The position numbers and the translations under genes are program-made. A DNA stretch of 64,000 bases from Voacanga thouarsii (taxonomy: Eukaryota; Streptophyta; Magnoliopsida; Gentianales; Apocynaceae). The notes beneath the pieces were generated by a model. That model had not been told where the DNA came from. It did no database searches and worked only from the letters and a program-made list of their open reading frames with translations. The stretch lies in contig JANUWF010002200.1 in NCBI GenBank assembly GCA_026120185.1, forward strand, positions 3,346,001 through 3,410,000, in the 5' to 3' direction. Below, piece by piece: positions 36,055-48,469 of this stretch. Within the stretch, counting starts at the first letter, position 1. Each line of letters starts with the position of its first letter.

Positions 36055-36210
36055 CTCCTCCCTAAGCCCGAACTGTACTCTTCTCCGAAGTCTCCCTAGC
36101 CCTGCACTGTGCTCTTCTCCAAGTCGCTCCTCCCTAGGCCTAAACCTTACTCTTCTCCCTAGCCGAAACCACCTTAGGCCTGAACCTTGCTCTTCTCCTA
36201 AGCCAAAACC
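36055..36210. repeat. Short minisatellite in the mini retrotransposon
   Basis: About four imperfect copies of a 35 bp unit built on CCTAGGCC(T/C)(G/A)AACCTT and (G/A)CTCTTCTCC lie between the gag remnant and the primer site. The function is unknown; it may lie in the packaged leader. Confidence 0.6.
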
Positions 36211-36584
36211 AGGCTCTGATACCACTTGTTGGGATGGGCAACGAAAGTAACACACAAATATATAGAAAAGAGGAAAGAAAATAAATAAATAAAATAGAAC
36301 ACAAAAATTTAATGTGGTTCAATCTCTTAATTAGACCTACATCCACGACCCCGAAGGGAAACACTCCACTATGTAATTTTTGGACGGACAAAATTACAAA
36401 CCCTCACAAAATAACTCAAGACCCAAAAATCTTCCAATTTATTAGGTTTAATGAGTTGGTGGTCTCTCTCCAAAACAACACTAACCTATTTATAGGGAAA
36501 TCCTTTGTTACCCTTTTTTAAGTTATCCCATGTAAAATTGAGAAAAAACTCAACACCAATAACAAACATAAAATTTTAATAGAA

Positions 36585-38476
36585 AAATCTATTAGAATAT
36601 ATGCCCTCTAGACTAAATTATCTGATATAATTATCGAATTTATTAATAAAAGAACTTATTTTCAAAATTTGTTTATAAATTTACATTTTATTTGTGCACG
36701 ATTTTTTGTTTGGAAAGAACATATTGTATTTAAGTAAGTGATTCATGTGAATGGTAGTCTTTCACAGTAAGGTATGGATCACGGGTTACTAAATACATAC
36801 ATGTTTATTCTTAATCGATTGATGAGAATGGGAATTTCATCATGTATATGTTATTATATTATGAATTCTAAATAGGGAATGGCTTACCTTTAGGCAGTGG
36901 GTAGTCCACTCACTCTATAGCATGAGCGTATTTCGAATACGTAGAACATGACTTATAATAGTGGTTTTTAAAAGTACTATTTAAAATAAACCCAGACTAT
37001 TACTGCTACAGTTTGGACTAATAGTATATCGCTTGAGTATAAGTTGGTAGTTTGATGAAGTTAGAAGCATATACTTTGATATACTGTAATTGAGGTTCTT
37101 TCGTAGAACCAATATACTTGTATGTTGGGTATATGTGACTAGTTAGTTAAGCAGATTTGTACAAGATAGCTTCTACGCTATATTGTCCCTTGTTACTGTT
37201 CGAATGATCTAATTATCCAGGGCCCTGGGGAATATGACTTGAATGTTTACTTTAGGGTAGCTCTCTGGAAAAGTGAAAACATTCCAAGAGTTGTGAATTA
37301 TTGAACTAGAGATCTAAGGATAGTAGATGTCTATTAAAAAGGTGTTACTACACTATTCCTTTCTAATTGCACGGTGATGCATAGGGGGGCATTTTAGTCA
37401 TTACACTTGTAGGTTGAAGACTTTGCTAACGCAGCATTGTCTTTATGGTCAATATTTTCTTATGGTGATATTAGAAAATATTTAAAATAAAAAATATGAC
37501 TATTTATATAGTAAGGGTATTTTGGTCATTTTAGTAGCCAAAGCGATGTGTCTTTTGGTCCCCGAAATGGCCCATAAGTCATGAAGGATTTGGGTTAAGG
37601 AATTGGCCTTGATAATTATGGAATTTTATTTTATTAGTCTAATTTATTATTGGATTAGAATAAAATAAAATGTCCGAAAGAGAGTATTTATTTTATCTAA
37701 TTTAAATAGTTAATTAATTACTTAGGGCCCAAGGCCCAGATTGGATAATTAAAAAATTAATCTGAAATTAGATAAAATGTATAAAATTTTATTTGGTCTA
37801 TTGAGCTTGTTATTATTTATTGGGCTATTTAATAAAGCTCAGAAAATAAATAATTGAGATTTATTATTTATGGGTGTTCAAGCCCAAGAATAAATAATTT
37901 ATCTGGCCTAATGAATAAGATCAAAGTAAAATAAAATTTATAAAAAATATAATTAATTATTAATTTAATTAATTAATTAATTAAAATAAAAAACAACACG
38001 GGATGGAACCCATGTTGTTTCACATGCAGGATAACAGAAAGCATGGAAGCTTTTCATTTGCACACTTAATGTCTTCTCTCTCAGGCATCTAATCTAATGG
38101 ATTGAAATGGGTCTTCTTTGATTGGAGTACTGGCTTTTCAATTGTGAATCACAAGAGCATCACAGAAAACTAGTTTTGGGCAAGACTTCGTCTGTGAAGA
38201 ATTCACAAAAAACCAAACTCATTCCAAGCCTTCAAAGTTGATAAAAAACTTCAAGCCTTCACCAGCTGTGTTACGGGCACCAATTTGGAAGATCGAAAGC
38301 TTCACGTAGATGAGACGAAGTAGACATTTGTAAGGACGTGAGCCACTAGCCTCGAATATCCTTATACAGACATCTACACCAGTGCGAAGAGGGCCATTTA
38401 ATCACAGAGGTAAAATTTTTATTTTCCTAACATGCTTTCATTTTGATGATTTTTACCATTTTAAACCTTCAAAATC
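36585..38476 (+). mobile_element. Solo LTR (copia-type), 1882 bp
   Basis: The insert spans 36590-38471. It begins TATTAGAATATATGCCC and ends TTTAAACCTTCA, with a perfect AAATC duplication (36585-36589 and 38472-38476). A diverged inverted relative lies at 57917-59774. Shared landmarks are TATTTAAGTAA, TTCATGTGAATGG and TTCACAGTAAGGTATGGA. No coding frames were found. It sits in the left LTR of the copia element and postdates it. Confidence 0.82.
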
Positions 38477-38860
38477 ATATAAGATGATAACAAAGAAATA
38501 AAATAATTAGAAAATAAATAAAAAAAAAAGAGAGATATAAGAATTTACATGATTCAGTCAAATGACCTTCGTCTACAAGGAGAGGAAGATCAAAACTTTA
38601 CTATAAGGAAGACAATATATAAAGTTTAGAAAAGTGTTCATAAGCCAATAAACATTATTGATACAAAATAAGAGAACCACAAAGAACAAATGCCTAAACA
38701 GACTACTAAATCTCTTGTATTGGTGTTGTATGTTGAAGAACCAAACAAGGCCTAAGTATATATAGGCAACAAAGCTAGTGAAGTGGCCAGCCAAATTCGA
38801 TGTGGGACGTGGTCACATGGATGCAAGGTATCACTTAATAAATCTCCATCTTGACTTGCA
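38477..38860 (-). repeat. Remaining part of copia 3' LTR and purine tract
   Basis: Positions 38477-38840 match 43250-43657, including CTTGTATTGGTGTTG and GCCAGCCAAATTCGATGTGG. The LTR ends CTTAATA where the other copy has CTTAACA. Just outside it, the minus strand reads CAAGATGGAGATT, the purine-rich primer usual in this copia group. Confidence 0.8.
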
Positions 38861-38999
38861 TCCCAAACTCAAACATAGTAGTTTTACTTCAATTTCTCTA
38901 CAAAAGTTCAAAGACCAAGAATCACGAACAATGAACATCATTCAAGTCCAGGTACTCCTTGAACAGCTTATTAACTCCACCTATTTTTTCTACAACTGA

Positions 39000-40150
39000 C
39001 AATGCATATGTGACTAAATTTGCATACTTTTGCAGTGGTCGAAGCTCATTTCTTGGTCTGTTCTTGACTATGGAATATTCCTCTTCTTTATTAGAAATTA
39101 CAAGTACCTATAATAAGCTTTGCTAAATAGAAGAAGTTAACTTAGAAGGACTAGAACTTCCAATTTCAACTTCTACCTTCTCATACGTGCCATCTTCGTC
39201 TGGGTGAGAAAAACTAGAAGACTCCCTTTTGGAATTTAATATAGACAATTAATCAAATGCAACATCTTTACTAATTACAAATTTTGGTGATTTAGGATAT
39301 GGACACCGCAATCTGTATCCTTTTACTCCAAAAACATACCCAAGGAAAATACATTTCTTAACTCTAAGTCCCAATTTTCTATTATTTACATGCACGTATG
39401 CTGTACACCCAAAATTATTCAAATTAGAATAATTAGCAGGTATACATAACCAAACTTCCTTAAGAGTTTGGAAATCAAGAGCTACGGAGAGAGCACCATT
39501 GACAATGTAACAAGCTGTAAAAATTACCTCGGCAAAAAATCCTTTGTCAACCCTGAATTTAAAATTATACAACGTGTTCTTTTCAAAAGAGTTATATTCA
39601 TACGCTCTACAATATCATTTTGTTAAGATATCATTCTCACTATACAATGTTGAGCAATTACTTCATTTTTATAAAATTCATTAAATTCTTTTTTACAGAA
39701 TTTCATACCATTATCTGTCCTCAACCGCTTAATTTGTTTATCGATCTATTTTTCAATTAAAACTTTCCACTATTTGAAAGTTAGGTAAACATTACTTTTA
39801 TACTTTAGAACATAGACTAAAACTTTTCTTAAATAATCATCAATGAAAGTCAACATATACTTAGCACCATCTTTAGATGGAATATGAAATGGACCTCAAA
39901 GATTTGAATGAACATAATTTAAAGTACGTTTAGTTCGATGGATTGCTAGTCAGGTGATGCTAATCCATTTTTCTACTTCCCAAAAATACAATACTCACAG
40001 AAGTCTAACATCCCGGCATTTTGTCCATTAAAAAGGCCTCCCTTACTTAACATGCTTTGACCTTTTTACTTATATGCCCTATGCCATAATTTAGTGATGT
40101 TAGAATAAGAAAAGTTGATGTAGAAACTACAATAGAACATGTGACAGTAA
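39000..40150 (-). pseudogene. Copia integrase C-terminal part, followed by truncated linker
   Basis: The frame at 39572-39249 reads DKGFFAEVIFTACYIVN, EVWLCIPANYSNLNNFGCTA and AKKCIFLGY-like KKCIFLGYVFGVKGYRL, the conserved C-terminal half of copia integrase. Decayed integrase core continues up to about 40100. Downstream (39110-38900, minus) comes the linker that normally precedes RT, then the sequence passes directly to the LTR. RT and RNase H are therefore missing by deletion. Confidence 0.8.
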
Positions 40151-40599
40151 TTCCCTACAAAGTATATAAATTGCCAGACCTGCAGCTTATCATGACACGA
40201 GCACTTTTACATATTTTTATAACTCCACTTTCAGTCGCATATTTATACCTAAGAGCCTCAAGAGATGAGATTATTTTTTTTCAAATCAGGAATGTCTAAT
40301 ATTAGTGAGAGTTCTCACAATACCAATGCATTTTAATTCAAATTGTATTCTTACCCACAACATTAAAAACAACATTATTGCCCATTAAAATAATTCCACC
40401 ACTATAACTTTTATAAGTGAAAAATAAATCCCTATTGAAACACATAGAATAAGAACCACCCAAATCTAAAATCCATTCATTTTTAGTCCTTGTTCTCTTA
40501 TCAGTCATAAAGAAAATATTTCAGTCACTCTCATCTGCTACTACACTAACTTCAGTAGCATCAATAGATTTTCTTTATGTTTATCTTTATTTTTCAACT

Positions 40600-41339
40600 T
40601 TAAAGCATTTTCATTTAATGTGCCCCATTTTATGACAGTAATTGCAAACTAATTTTTTATGTTTATATTTGGATCTAGATTTAGATTTACTGCTGTCACA
40701 ATTTCTATTTTTGAATCTACCCCTAACCACTAAATCTTTAGTTGGATTTCTACTAACCTCTCTAATTAAATCTTTATCAATCATTTCTTTTGATTTCAAA
40801 GCAGATTTAATATTTTGATACGAGATAGTTTCTTTCTCATATATCATAGTATCTTGAAAATACTTCAAGGATTGGGGAAGGGAATACATCAATAAGATGG
40901 TCTAATCCTCATTATCTATTTTCACATCAATATTATTCAAATCCATAATAAGAGAATCAAATGTATCAAGATGTGAAATAATAGATGCATCTTCAGCTAT
41001 TCAAAGAGTAAACAAGGTTTGCTTTAAGTAGAGCCAATTTTCTACTGTCTTTTTTATATACAAAACCTTCAATTTTTCTCACATAACTTTGGTTGTAGTC
41101 TCAGTGGTGACTTGCCTTAAAATCTCATTAGAGATATTTAGAATAATATATGATCTCGTCCTTTTATCAAGATTTTCAAATGCCATTATTGTTATCTTCG
41201 ATGGCTTCTTCTCTACTTATTTCAAAGCTAAGTCAACCCCATTCTTAATTAAAATGGCATCCATCTTGAATTGCCACATATCGAAGTTGACATCCTGATC
41301 GAATTTCTCCACCTTAGTCTTCGTTGTCGTTATTATCAT
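40600..41339 (-). pseudogene. Copia gag (degraded)
   Basis: The minus-strand ATG at 41339 gives MIITTTKTKVEKFDQD and MWQFKMDAILIKNGV, the copia gag start, 18 bases after the primer site. A second frame (40892-40611) includes LKYFQDTMIYEKETISYQNI and the zinc knuckle CNYCHKMGHIK. A stop codon lies inside the knuckle just before its last Cys. Shifts between 41217 and 40892 separate the parts. Confidence 0.8.
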
Positions 41340-41356
41340 GGAGCTAAAAGCTAAAA

Positions 41357-41368
41357 GTTCTAATACCA
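41357..41368 (-). promoter_or_regulatory. Copia primer binding site
   Basis: The minus strand reads TGGTATTAGAAC next to the 5' LTR, an initiator-Met primer site with two changes from TGGTATCAGAGC. It fixes the minus orientation of the element. Confidence 0.75.
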
Positions 41369-41393
41369 GTTTGTTAGGTATAATTCCTAGGAA

Positions 41394-43239
41394 CAAACTG
41401 ATAGGGCATAAATTTACATATATTTTTCTAATTAGTTGAGGATATTTTGTGATACTTTTGATATAATAACTAGTCATATTCATAATATTTCACTTATAGA
41501 AATATTTTTTTTTGTATTTTATGTGAAAATAGGTGAATTTGGTGTAAAATTGGAGAAGTTCCAGTAGAGACTTGGCACCAGGCCAAGAAGACTGACCTGG
41601 TGCTGGCGCCCAATCCAAGACTGGGCAAACAACACAAAACAAAGGAAAAACAAGGGAATTCGTGGGAGGATGAAAGGAAGCCACGGGAGGCTTCAATAAA
41701 TTAAAGCCATAGCCTGGCGGCTTACAAGCACTAAACAAACAAATGAACAAACAAACAAAAAAAAGAAAAACAAAGAAAGGAAGGCAGCCTTGGGAGGATG
41801 TGTTACATCCTTGGGAGGATGCAAGAAGACAAGCCATGGCTCACCAAAGAAGCAAGGAGAACGGGTGGCTTAGCAACTTGGCAGAAAAGACAAAAGAAAG
41901 GAAAAAGCTCGCGGCTCAGTTTGGCTTCGTAGCTCGAGTGAGCCAGTTTCAGGGAGAAAGGAAGAAAATGGTCGCGACTCGATCTTCAGCAAAACGGCTC
42001 ATATATGGCTTGGATGGCTTCAGTCGGCTTCAATGAAAAGGAAAAGAAAAGAATGGTTTTTGTGGCTTGGGCTTAGCTCAGTTCTTCGTGGCTTCAGCAA
42101 AGAAAAGGAAATTGTAGCTCAGTGCAATCAAGTCGGTGATTTTAGTAGAATTTGTACAGAATTTTAGAATTCGGATAGAAAATTACTTCTTCTCGATTTT
42201 GGATTTTTAGGAAGTCTGTAAGTCTATAAATATTGTCCATTCACGTTAGAAAAAGGTGTGTGCACACATGGAGGCTTAGACATATATTTTAAAGTGTACC
42301 ACTATTAATATTTTCTCTAGAGAAATCATTCAATGAGTATTGATTTTGAAGGAGTTTTCATTGAAAATTGAAAGGCTTGTCCATGAGTACCTATCTCTTT
42401 CCTTTATTTTATTTTATTTTTTTGAAAAATGATGAGTTTAATTCCTTAATTGTATTTTAGATGTTATTCTTAGATTTATGATTTGGAGTTAATTTAGTTC
42501 TTTAATCAATTGATTATATTTCTTTGTATTTGATTGCTTATTTTTACTACGGTATTGATTGATGATTCTTGTTGTTAACTTGCTTGAAAAATGGATTGAT
42601 AATAGTTTTAATTTAATTAATTTCATATTTATTATCTCTTAACTTACTTGAAAAATGGATTAATTGTCAATAACTTGGGTAATCAAAAATTAATTGTTGA
42701 TTACTAGAATATGGATTCATTGAATAATTTCATATTTTACATCACCTAGAATATAGGGATTTATTTGGGGATTGATTTTAATACATCTTTTGGGTAAATT
42801 GGTTAAGACAAAATATGTTCATTAATTTAACTAGAAGATATATAGTGATTCAATGAATTGCAAACGAAGTGGGTCTATTTTAAATCTTTCGTGATACCAA
42901 GATAATAATTGATTGTGATATTTGCAAAGTAGTTCATTATCATGTCTTCCAAGATATTTGTCTAAATTGCATATTCTTTCATATTTGAATTGTATATATT
43001 TTTATTTATTTATTTATTATCATCTTATCACTTTATTAGGTCGGTTAAATAATAAATAACTAGTAATTAATAGTAGTTGTTCCTTGAGGATTGATACTCG
43101 TTAATTCTCTATACTATGCCTGCGATGAGCATATTTGCTCATATGCATAATTTGAGATTAATGTTTTAATTAAAACTTGACTATGGATGGATTTAAATTT
43201 GAATTATTTTTATACATCCAAATCATACGCATCACAAAC
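41394..43239 (+). mobile_element. Solo LTR, 1836 bp, nested in the copia 5' LTR
   Basis: The insert (41399-43234) starts TGATAGGGCATAAATTTAC and ends AATCATACGCATCA. It has a perfect CAAAC duplication (41394-41398 and 43235-43239). It has no internal domain. The start and the late motif GTTCCTTGAGGATTGATACT look like a Ty3/gypsy LTR; the family is inferred. The stretch 41560-42130 is less AT-rich and purine-rich, with frames that show no known domain. Confidence 0.85.
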
Positions 43240-43662
43240 CCAAAACTTCAATGACAAAAACCATACAAGATGATAATAAAAAAATAAAATAATAATAACG
43301 CAAAAAAAAATAAAATAATGAGAACAAAAATACAAAATACAAAAATTTATATAATTCGGTTAAAAATCTACATCCATAATTAATCTATATTAATAGGCAA
43401 AAGAAGAACAAAATTTCATTATAAAAAAACAATACATAAAGTATTAGAAAATTATTTTTAAAACAAAAAATCCATTAATATAGAACAAGATAATCACAAA
43501 AACACAAATGTCTAAAAAGGGTGCTAAATCTCTTATATTGGTGTTGCTTATTGAAGAACTAGACAAGGCCTAAGTATATATAGACAACAAAGGCGGTGAA
43601 GTGGCCAGCCAAATTCGATGTGGGACATGGTCACATGCAGGTAAGGCATCCTTAACATACCA

Positions 43663-44238
43663 TTTGACATAAACCATCATATACCTTTCTCTCTTATAAT
43701 TTAAAATTTCTTTTTTTTAATAATTTCATGCATAAACTTTCAAAATAAGTTTAAGTTTGTTTGAATTAGATTGAATAAATTTATTTGAATATAATAAAAA
43801 ATAATTAAATATATGTGATCAAGGTAATATTTAAGTATAATTAAAGAGAAAGAATATAATGTGTGATAAATATAAGATAATTTTTTAAAAATAAAAAATT
43901 TAAATTATAATTATTTTAAATTAAGATAGATTTTGTACGTCATAAATGCATGTAACGAGTAGTTTGGAGGATCTCTCCCCCGTGATATCACTCTTGATAT
44001 TTTAGCAATTCCTGCTTAATAAAGTTTCTTTCACCTTGAAAGAGAAAAAAAAATTCACTTTTTGCATTGAAAAAGTTGAATTAAATTAATGTTTATAAAG
44101 AAATTACAACAAAAATAACATTCCAACAAGCTTGTCTACAGTAAAAGTAACTTGACAATATATAATATATTTCATGCACACATTATAAAAATGTCTAATC
44201 TTAAACAAAGTCATATATATAAATGTCTAATTTGAAAT

Positions 44239-44300
<62 letters not shown>

Positions 44301-44563
44301 GTCGACCTTTGCCTCTGGTAGCTTAAGTCCCTAGCTGGAAAATAAATGGAATCGTTTCTGCTAAGTGGTTGCCAAGCTCTTTATTGTGCTGATAATTCTT
44401 CCTTTGTTCTTTGTTATCTTACGTACTTCTCCCAAGAATGGAACTGTCAAGGAAAATTCAAGTTTAAATCTTAATTTCTCGGCTTTTGTGTTTTTATGTA
44501 AGTATATTATTGTTTTCTATTGTTTTTAATTATAACTACTGCAAACTAACTTGAAACAATAAA
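43663..44563. repeat. Duplicated block C, copy 1
   Basis: The block is collinear with 61622-62200. Landmarks are TCTCTTATAATTTAAAAT, CATTGAAAAAGTTGAATTAA, ACATTCCAACAAGCTTGTCT, TCTGCTAAGTGGTTGCCAAG and GAATGGAACTGTCAAGGAAA. An AT tract (44244-44298) expanded in this copy only. It is non-coding. Confidence 0.85.
44244..44298. repeat. (TA)n microsatellite
   Basis: About 27 TA units lie inside block C copy 1; copy 2 has only about seven at the matching place (61885-61900). Confidence 0.95.
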
Positions 44564-44599
44564 GCATACATGTTTGAACAATTACCAGTAGATTTATAA

Positions 44600-44845
44600 T
44601 TTGTATTGCATGCGGTACAAGTTATCAATACACTTGAATCATAGACTATTGGTCCATGTTAGAATTTTTCTACCTTGCATAGTCATTGTGGCCTTAGCTC
44701 GATTTTAGGAAAAATTCTAATATGGACCATTAGTCCATAGACTACGTGCATTAGTGACTTGTATCGCATGCAATATAAGTTATACGATACAACTTACTAA
44801 TACACTTGATTCATTGGTCCATAATTTATGTAAGAATTGCTCTGA
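44600..44845. repeat. Foldback with internal direct repeat
   Basis: GACTATTGGTCCATGTTAGA and AATTTTTCTA near 44645-44675 face their complement near 44708-44742 (AAAAATTCTAATATGGACCA). In addition GCATGCGGTACAAGTTAT and TAATACACTTGATTCAT are directly repeated on both sides. This may be a small foldback element. No target duplication was identified. Confidence 0.5.
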
Positions 44846-45586
44846 TCTTAAAGATGGGTCATATGTGTTCTTGAAGAGTGTAAGATAATCCGTATATATA
44901 AAATAGTCGGCCAATTTAAATATAAGTAACTAGTTTAATTTTTTTTAAATAAAGAATTGAAAGAAATTTAATCATAGTTAAATATTTAACTGGAAGTACT
45001 ACAATTTACAATGCGAATAATCCATCCAACTCATAATAAATATCACATTTCTATAATTTATATTTATAAAATTTTAAAAAATTAAAATTTTTATTAAAAG
45101 TTTTAAATTTAAATATTAATTAATATTATATGATAATAAAAATAAAAATAAATTATTAATTTCACAAATAATAAAATGTTTAAAAGAAATTAACAAATGG
45201 AGGTAATAATATATAGGGTAATTTTTATATTCATCTTTATAAATATACAATTGTCTCAATCAAATCCCTCGGATATTGTTTTGCTCAATTTAATCTTTAT
45301 AAATATAAACAGTATATTAAAGTAGTAATTCAATCTAAAATTTGACAATCAAAATTTAAAAAGTCAAGTACAATTGGATAATATAAAGAGTAATTTTTAA
45401 ATTTGTCTTAAAAATATGCAATTGTCTTAATCAAGTTGCTCAAATATTATTTTACTCAATTTAATCATTATAAATATAAAAAGTTTATCAAAATACTCCA
45501 AAAGATAAATTTAAAAATAAAAAAAATACTAATTTAGTTTTTATACTTTAAATATGTTATTTTTTAAACACATTACCCTTATATTC

Positions 45587-45587
<1 letters not shown>

Positions 45588-45641
<54 letters not shown>
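45588..45641. repeat. (AT)n microsatellite
   Basis: About 27 uninterrupted AT units. Confidence 0.95.
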
Positions 45642-45643
<2 letters not shown>

Positions 45644-45887
45644 AAGCGTACTTTAATTTTTTTAATATTAGTTTGATATAGCAGTTTTTAAAATTTTTAT
45701 TTTATGATACTTTAAAATAATACGATTAAAGGCATTAGTTTACAAGATTTGAGCGCCTCAAATGAGTGGTAATTAAAGGAGAGAAAATCAGGTTATCCAT
45801 AATACTTGACCATTTAACAAGTTTTTAACAAATTTTATTTAAAAAATGAATTAGTAGAAGTTCACAGGCATTATATGCAAAGCATTG

Positions 45888-46341
45888 TTTTTTGGATCGG
45901 ATCGGACCGGTCGATCGGACAGTGAACCGGTCTCTAAATCGATCTGGTCCATCCATTTGAAATGAAAATTTTAAAAATCGATCTATTTTGTTCAAATCGA
46001 TTTGGACTGGTCAGTCTAACCAATTGAACCGGTACTTCTTCTTTTTTTTCCCTCCTAAATAAGATAATATATTCATCGGAAAAAATAAGCTACACAAATA
46101 GAATATATAGTCTATAGTAATAGAGAAAATATCATATTTTCTTCTAATTTCTTTATTTATGTATTTATGGACTTGAATTACACTATATTATTGATCAATT
46201 TTATTCTTACAAATATTATATTTTTAATTTTTAAATAATAATATTACCGACTCAATTACGGTTCAATTGCGATTGGACTATTAAATCGTAAACTAATAAA
46301 TTTTTCGATTCGATATTCGGTCTGATTCTGAAAATAATGAT
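45888..46341. mobile_element. Possible decayed TIR element
   Basis: The left end ATTGTTTTTTGGATCGGATC and the complement of the right end (ATTATTTTCAGAATCAGACC) match at about three quarters of positions. The subterminal parts repeat CGG(A/T)CCGGT and CGATT motifs. The length of about 450 bp without genes fits a MITE. The ends are imperfect and no target duplication is clear. Confidence 0.35.
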
Positions 46342-46419
46342 TAAAAGTAATAAATAAATAAATAAAATAACTGTTTAAAATAAGTTCTATATATTAATTA
46401 ATTTTTATATTATTTTTAA

Positions 46420-47410
46420 AATATACATAACTTGCTACAAAAAATGAAGTTTACGCATTCTCGAAAGTTCTTTCCTATCAATGAAACACCAAACATGTGG
46501 TAGAGACTAACACAAATACCTTGTCATTTACTAGATGCCCAAAGTTGCTAAAGGGTCCTATCAAGGCAAATCTCTTACGTCAAAAAGGTGTTCTCTTGTA
46601 CACTTGTAGGGCTTACATTACTTTTCCTTGTTCTTGTTCTTAAAATGCCCTTTTTGTTGTTGACATATGCTTTTGTGTGTGGAATTGTAATTGTAATTGT
46701 AATTGTAATTGTGATTGTGAAGGGTTTTTGTCTGCCATTGTTTAGTTTGTTTCATTTTGTTGTCAATAATAGTAGTCAAATGTTCACTATGGCAAAATTG
46801 TTTCCCTCTCATTGCCTAATCCAAATGTAGGAGCTTAATGGTAATTCATGCCATTTTAATTGTAAAATCATACTGAAAATTTTCTCTAAAATTCATAAAT
46901 ATACATGATTAATGTAAATTTTGTACTTATAAGAATGTACTTGTATTGAAATTATATTCAATTTTTTTAAAAAGTAGTATAACTTTAAATTTTATAAAAA
47001 ATTATGAAATCAAATGTCAATATTGCAATATATAGGATGAATAATAATATGTTGTAAATCAAATTTTATTTGTATTAGATTTATTTTTATTAAAAAACTT
47101 AAACACAATATTATTTAAAAAAAACAAAAATAAGTGCACCTATAGAATTTGTATTGTGCATTTGAGTGATAAGGTTGGTGCGTTCGGTTCACCTACTGGT
47201 TTTGGTCAAGGTGGAAAATCGATGCATGCTGCGCAAGAGATGATAAGAGAGGGAGCTGTCATAAAATAAGGGATGCTTCAAAGAAAGTGCTTTGCAGCTT
47301 TGTCACAATCAGAACTGTAGCTGGCCTTGCTGTAATGGAAAGGTCTTTCTTCTGTCTACATCATGTGTTTTCACAAAGATAAAGTATGGAAAGCTACTTT
47401 AGTTTCAAAG
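46420..47410. repeat. Duplicated block A, copy 2
   Basis: Paralogue of 6420-7387 and start of unit 2. It carries an extra 30-40 bases near 47215 (GATGCATGCTGCGCAAG) and a six-base microsatellite near 46685. No coding frame is conserved between the copies. Confidence 0.8.
46680..46720. repeat. (AATTGT)n microsatellite
   Basis: About six near-perfect copies. Block A copy 1 has only two at the matching place (near 6696). Confidence 0.9.
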
Positions 47411-48469
47411 AATTGTCTTGTCTATTAAATTCTATTGAGATATGCTGCGATGGATATTCTTAACAGATTGAGTAAGTTGTAAAAATGAAATAGAAGACTT
47501 TATTGGAGAATTGCTTAGAAGTATGGTTGAATAAGAATTTTGGCATTTTTGTATATATATAGGGGTAATATTATTGAATACGATACATCAATACAATACG
47601 AAAATGATACAATTATAACGAGTTAGAGTTTTGTGGGTTCGAATTAAAACGGATCGATTCGTTTAATTTTAAACGTGTTCAAAGTCATAAGTGAATTCAA
47701 CTCACGAACTCGTTTAACTTTTTTTAATACTTATATTTAATATTTTTTGTAATATCTTACAAATTTTACTATAAAAAATTAGAAAATTTAATTTTTTACA
47801 CGAATTAATTGAATTAAATTTTATTATATGAATTAGTTGAATTATTTGTGTGCCTATTTTGTTTAATTATATGAGTCATCTTAAGGAAAATAAATGATAT
47901 TAATGTGGCTATTTACTTGATCTATGATAAATGAATTATTTTTAATTAATTATTATTTAGTGTATATGATAATAATATTATTACAACGACTTTTAGCTAA
48001 AGAAAAAAATTTCTTGAACAATCATATTTTATTGCAAAGCTATATTTGTTTAGATTTTTAAGATTAAATCTTATGAATTTATTGAGATCTCCAGATATTT
48101 AGTTGGATGGTTTGTTATTTTATTGGTTATTTAACACTTTATGGCTGTTTTATTAATTTTTTTAATTTTATATGGTTTGATTTGATTTTTTAAAATTTTT
48201 TGTGTAATGGGTGGACAGATTGGTGGGTTTAGTAAGTATTCGGATTGGCGGATTTAGTAATTATCTATTTAATTTTTGTGTTTAATCGTGTTATGTTGTG
48301 TTAACCCGTTTTATAATAACACAATACGAAAATAAATAGATTGATACGATATGACACGTTTAGTAATCGTGTCGTGTTCAAGTTGACTTGTCATGTGTAA
48401 TTATTCCAAATTAACATGATCTACCAATCCGAACACGACACGATTACCACATATATATATATATAGAAA
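47411..48469. other. AT-rich DNA with a CGTGT-rich repeat remnant
   Basis: No gene is seen. Two stretches (47565-47700 and 48280-48440) are rich in related motifs such as GGATCGATTCG, AATCGTGTCGTGTTC, AACCCGTTT and ACACGACACGAT. They sit in roughly opposite orientation, as in a non-autonomous transposon with subterminal repeats. The ends could not be fixed. Confidence 0.4.

Larger units (their letters stand above)
35112..36560 (-). mobile_element. Mini LTR retrotransposon with gag remnant (TR-GAG-like)
   Basis: LTRs of 328 and 329 bp (35117-35444 and 36227-36555) begin TGTTGGGATGGGCA and end AAAAACTCAACA. They are flanked by a perfect CCAAT duplication (35112-35116 and 36556-36560). The primer site TGGTATCAGAGC lies on the minus strand at 36224-36213, a perfect 12-base initiator-Met match two bases from the LTR. 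Only 782 bp separate the LTRs; they hold a gag remnant and a repeat-rich spacer. A short element with only gag fits the TR-GAG class, which must borrow pol from a related copia. Confidence 0.88.
35092..43662 (-). mobile_element. Ty1/copia element with LTRs interrupted by three further insertions
   Basis: The element (35097-43657) is bounded by a perfect 5 bp duplication TACCA (35092-35096 and 43658-43662); unit 2 has the empty site ATACCATT near 61616. Its left (3') LTR is in three pieces: 35097-35116, 36561-36589 and 38477-38840. These are split by a TR-GAG-like element and a solo LTR. Its right (5') LTR is in two pieces, 41372-41398 and 43235-43657, split by another solo LTR. The rejoined LTRs are similar along their length and are about 410-450 bp. 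The internal part keeps the initiator-Met primer site, gag and part of integrase. RT and RNase H are deleted, so the element is defective. Confidence 0.88.
44846..46419. other. AT-rich intergenic DNA at the unit junction
   Basis: No gene is seen. It holds the end of block C (AAAGAATTGAAAGAAATTTA near 44950, shared with 62240), a (AT)n tract (45588-45641), repeated motifs such as AATTTAATC(T/A)TTATAAATAT near 45285 and 45458, and a possible DNA transposon remnant (45888-46341). Confidence 0.6.

Noticed and set aside
41740..42036. 97-residue Lys-rich frame in the solo LTR
   Set aside because: Low-complexity purine-rich translation without domain; the region is part of an LTR bounded by a CAAAC duplication.
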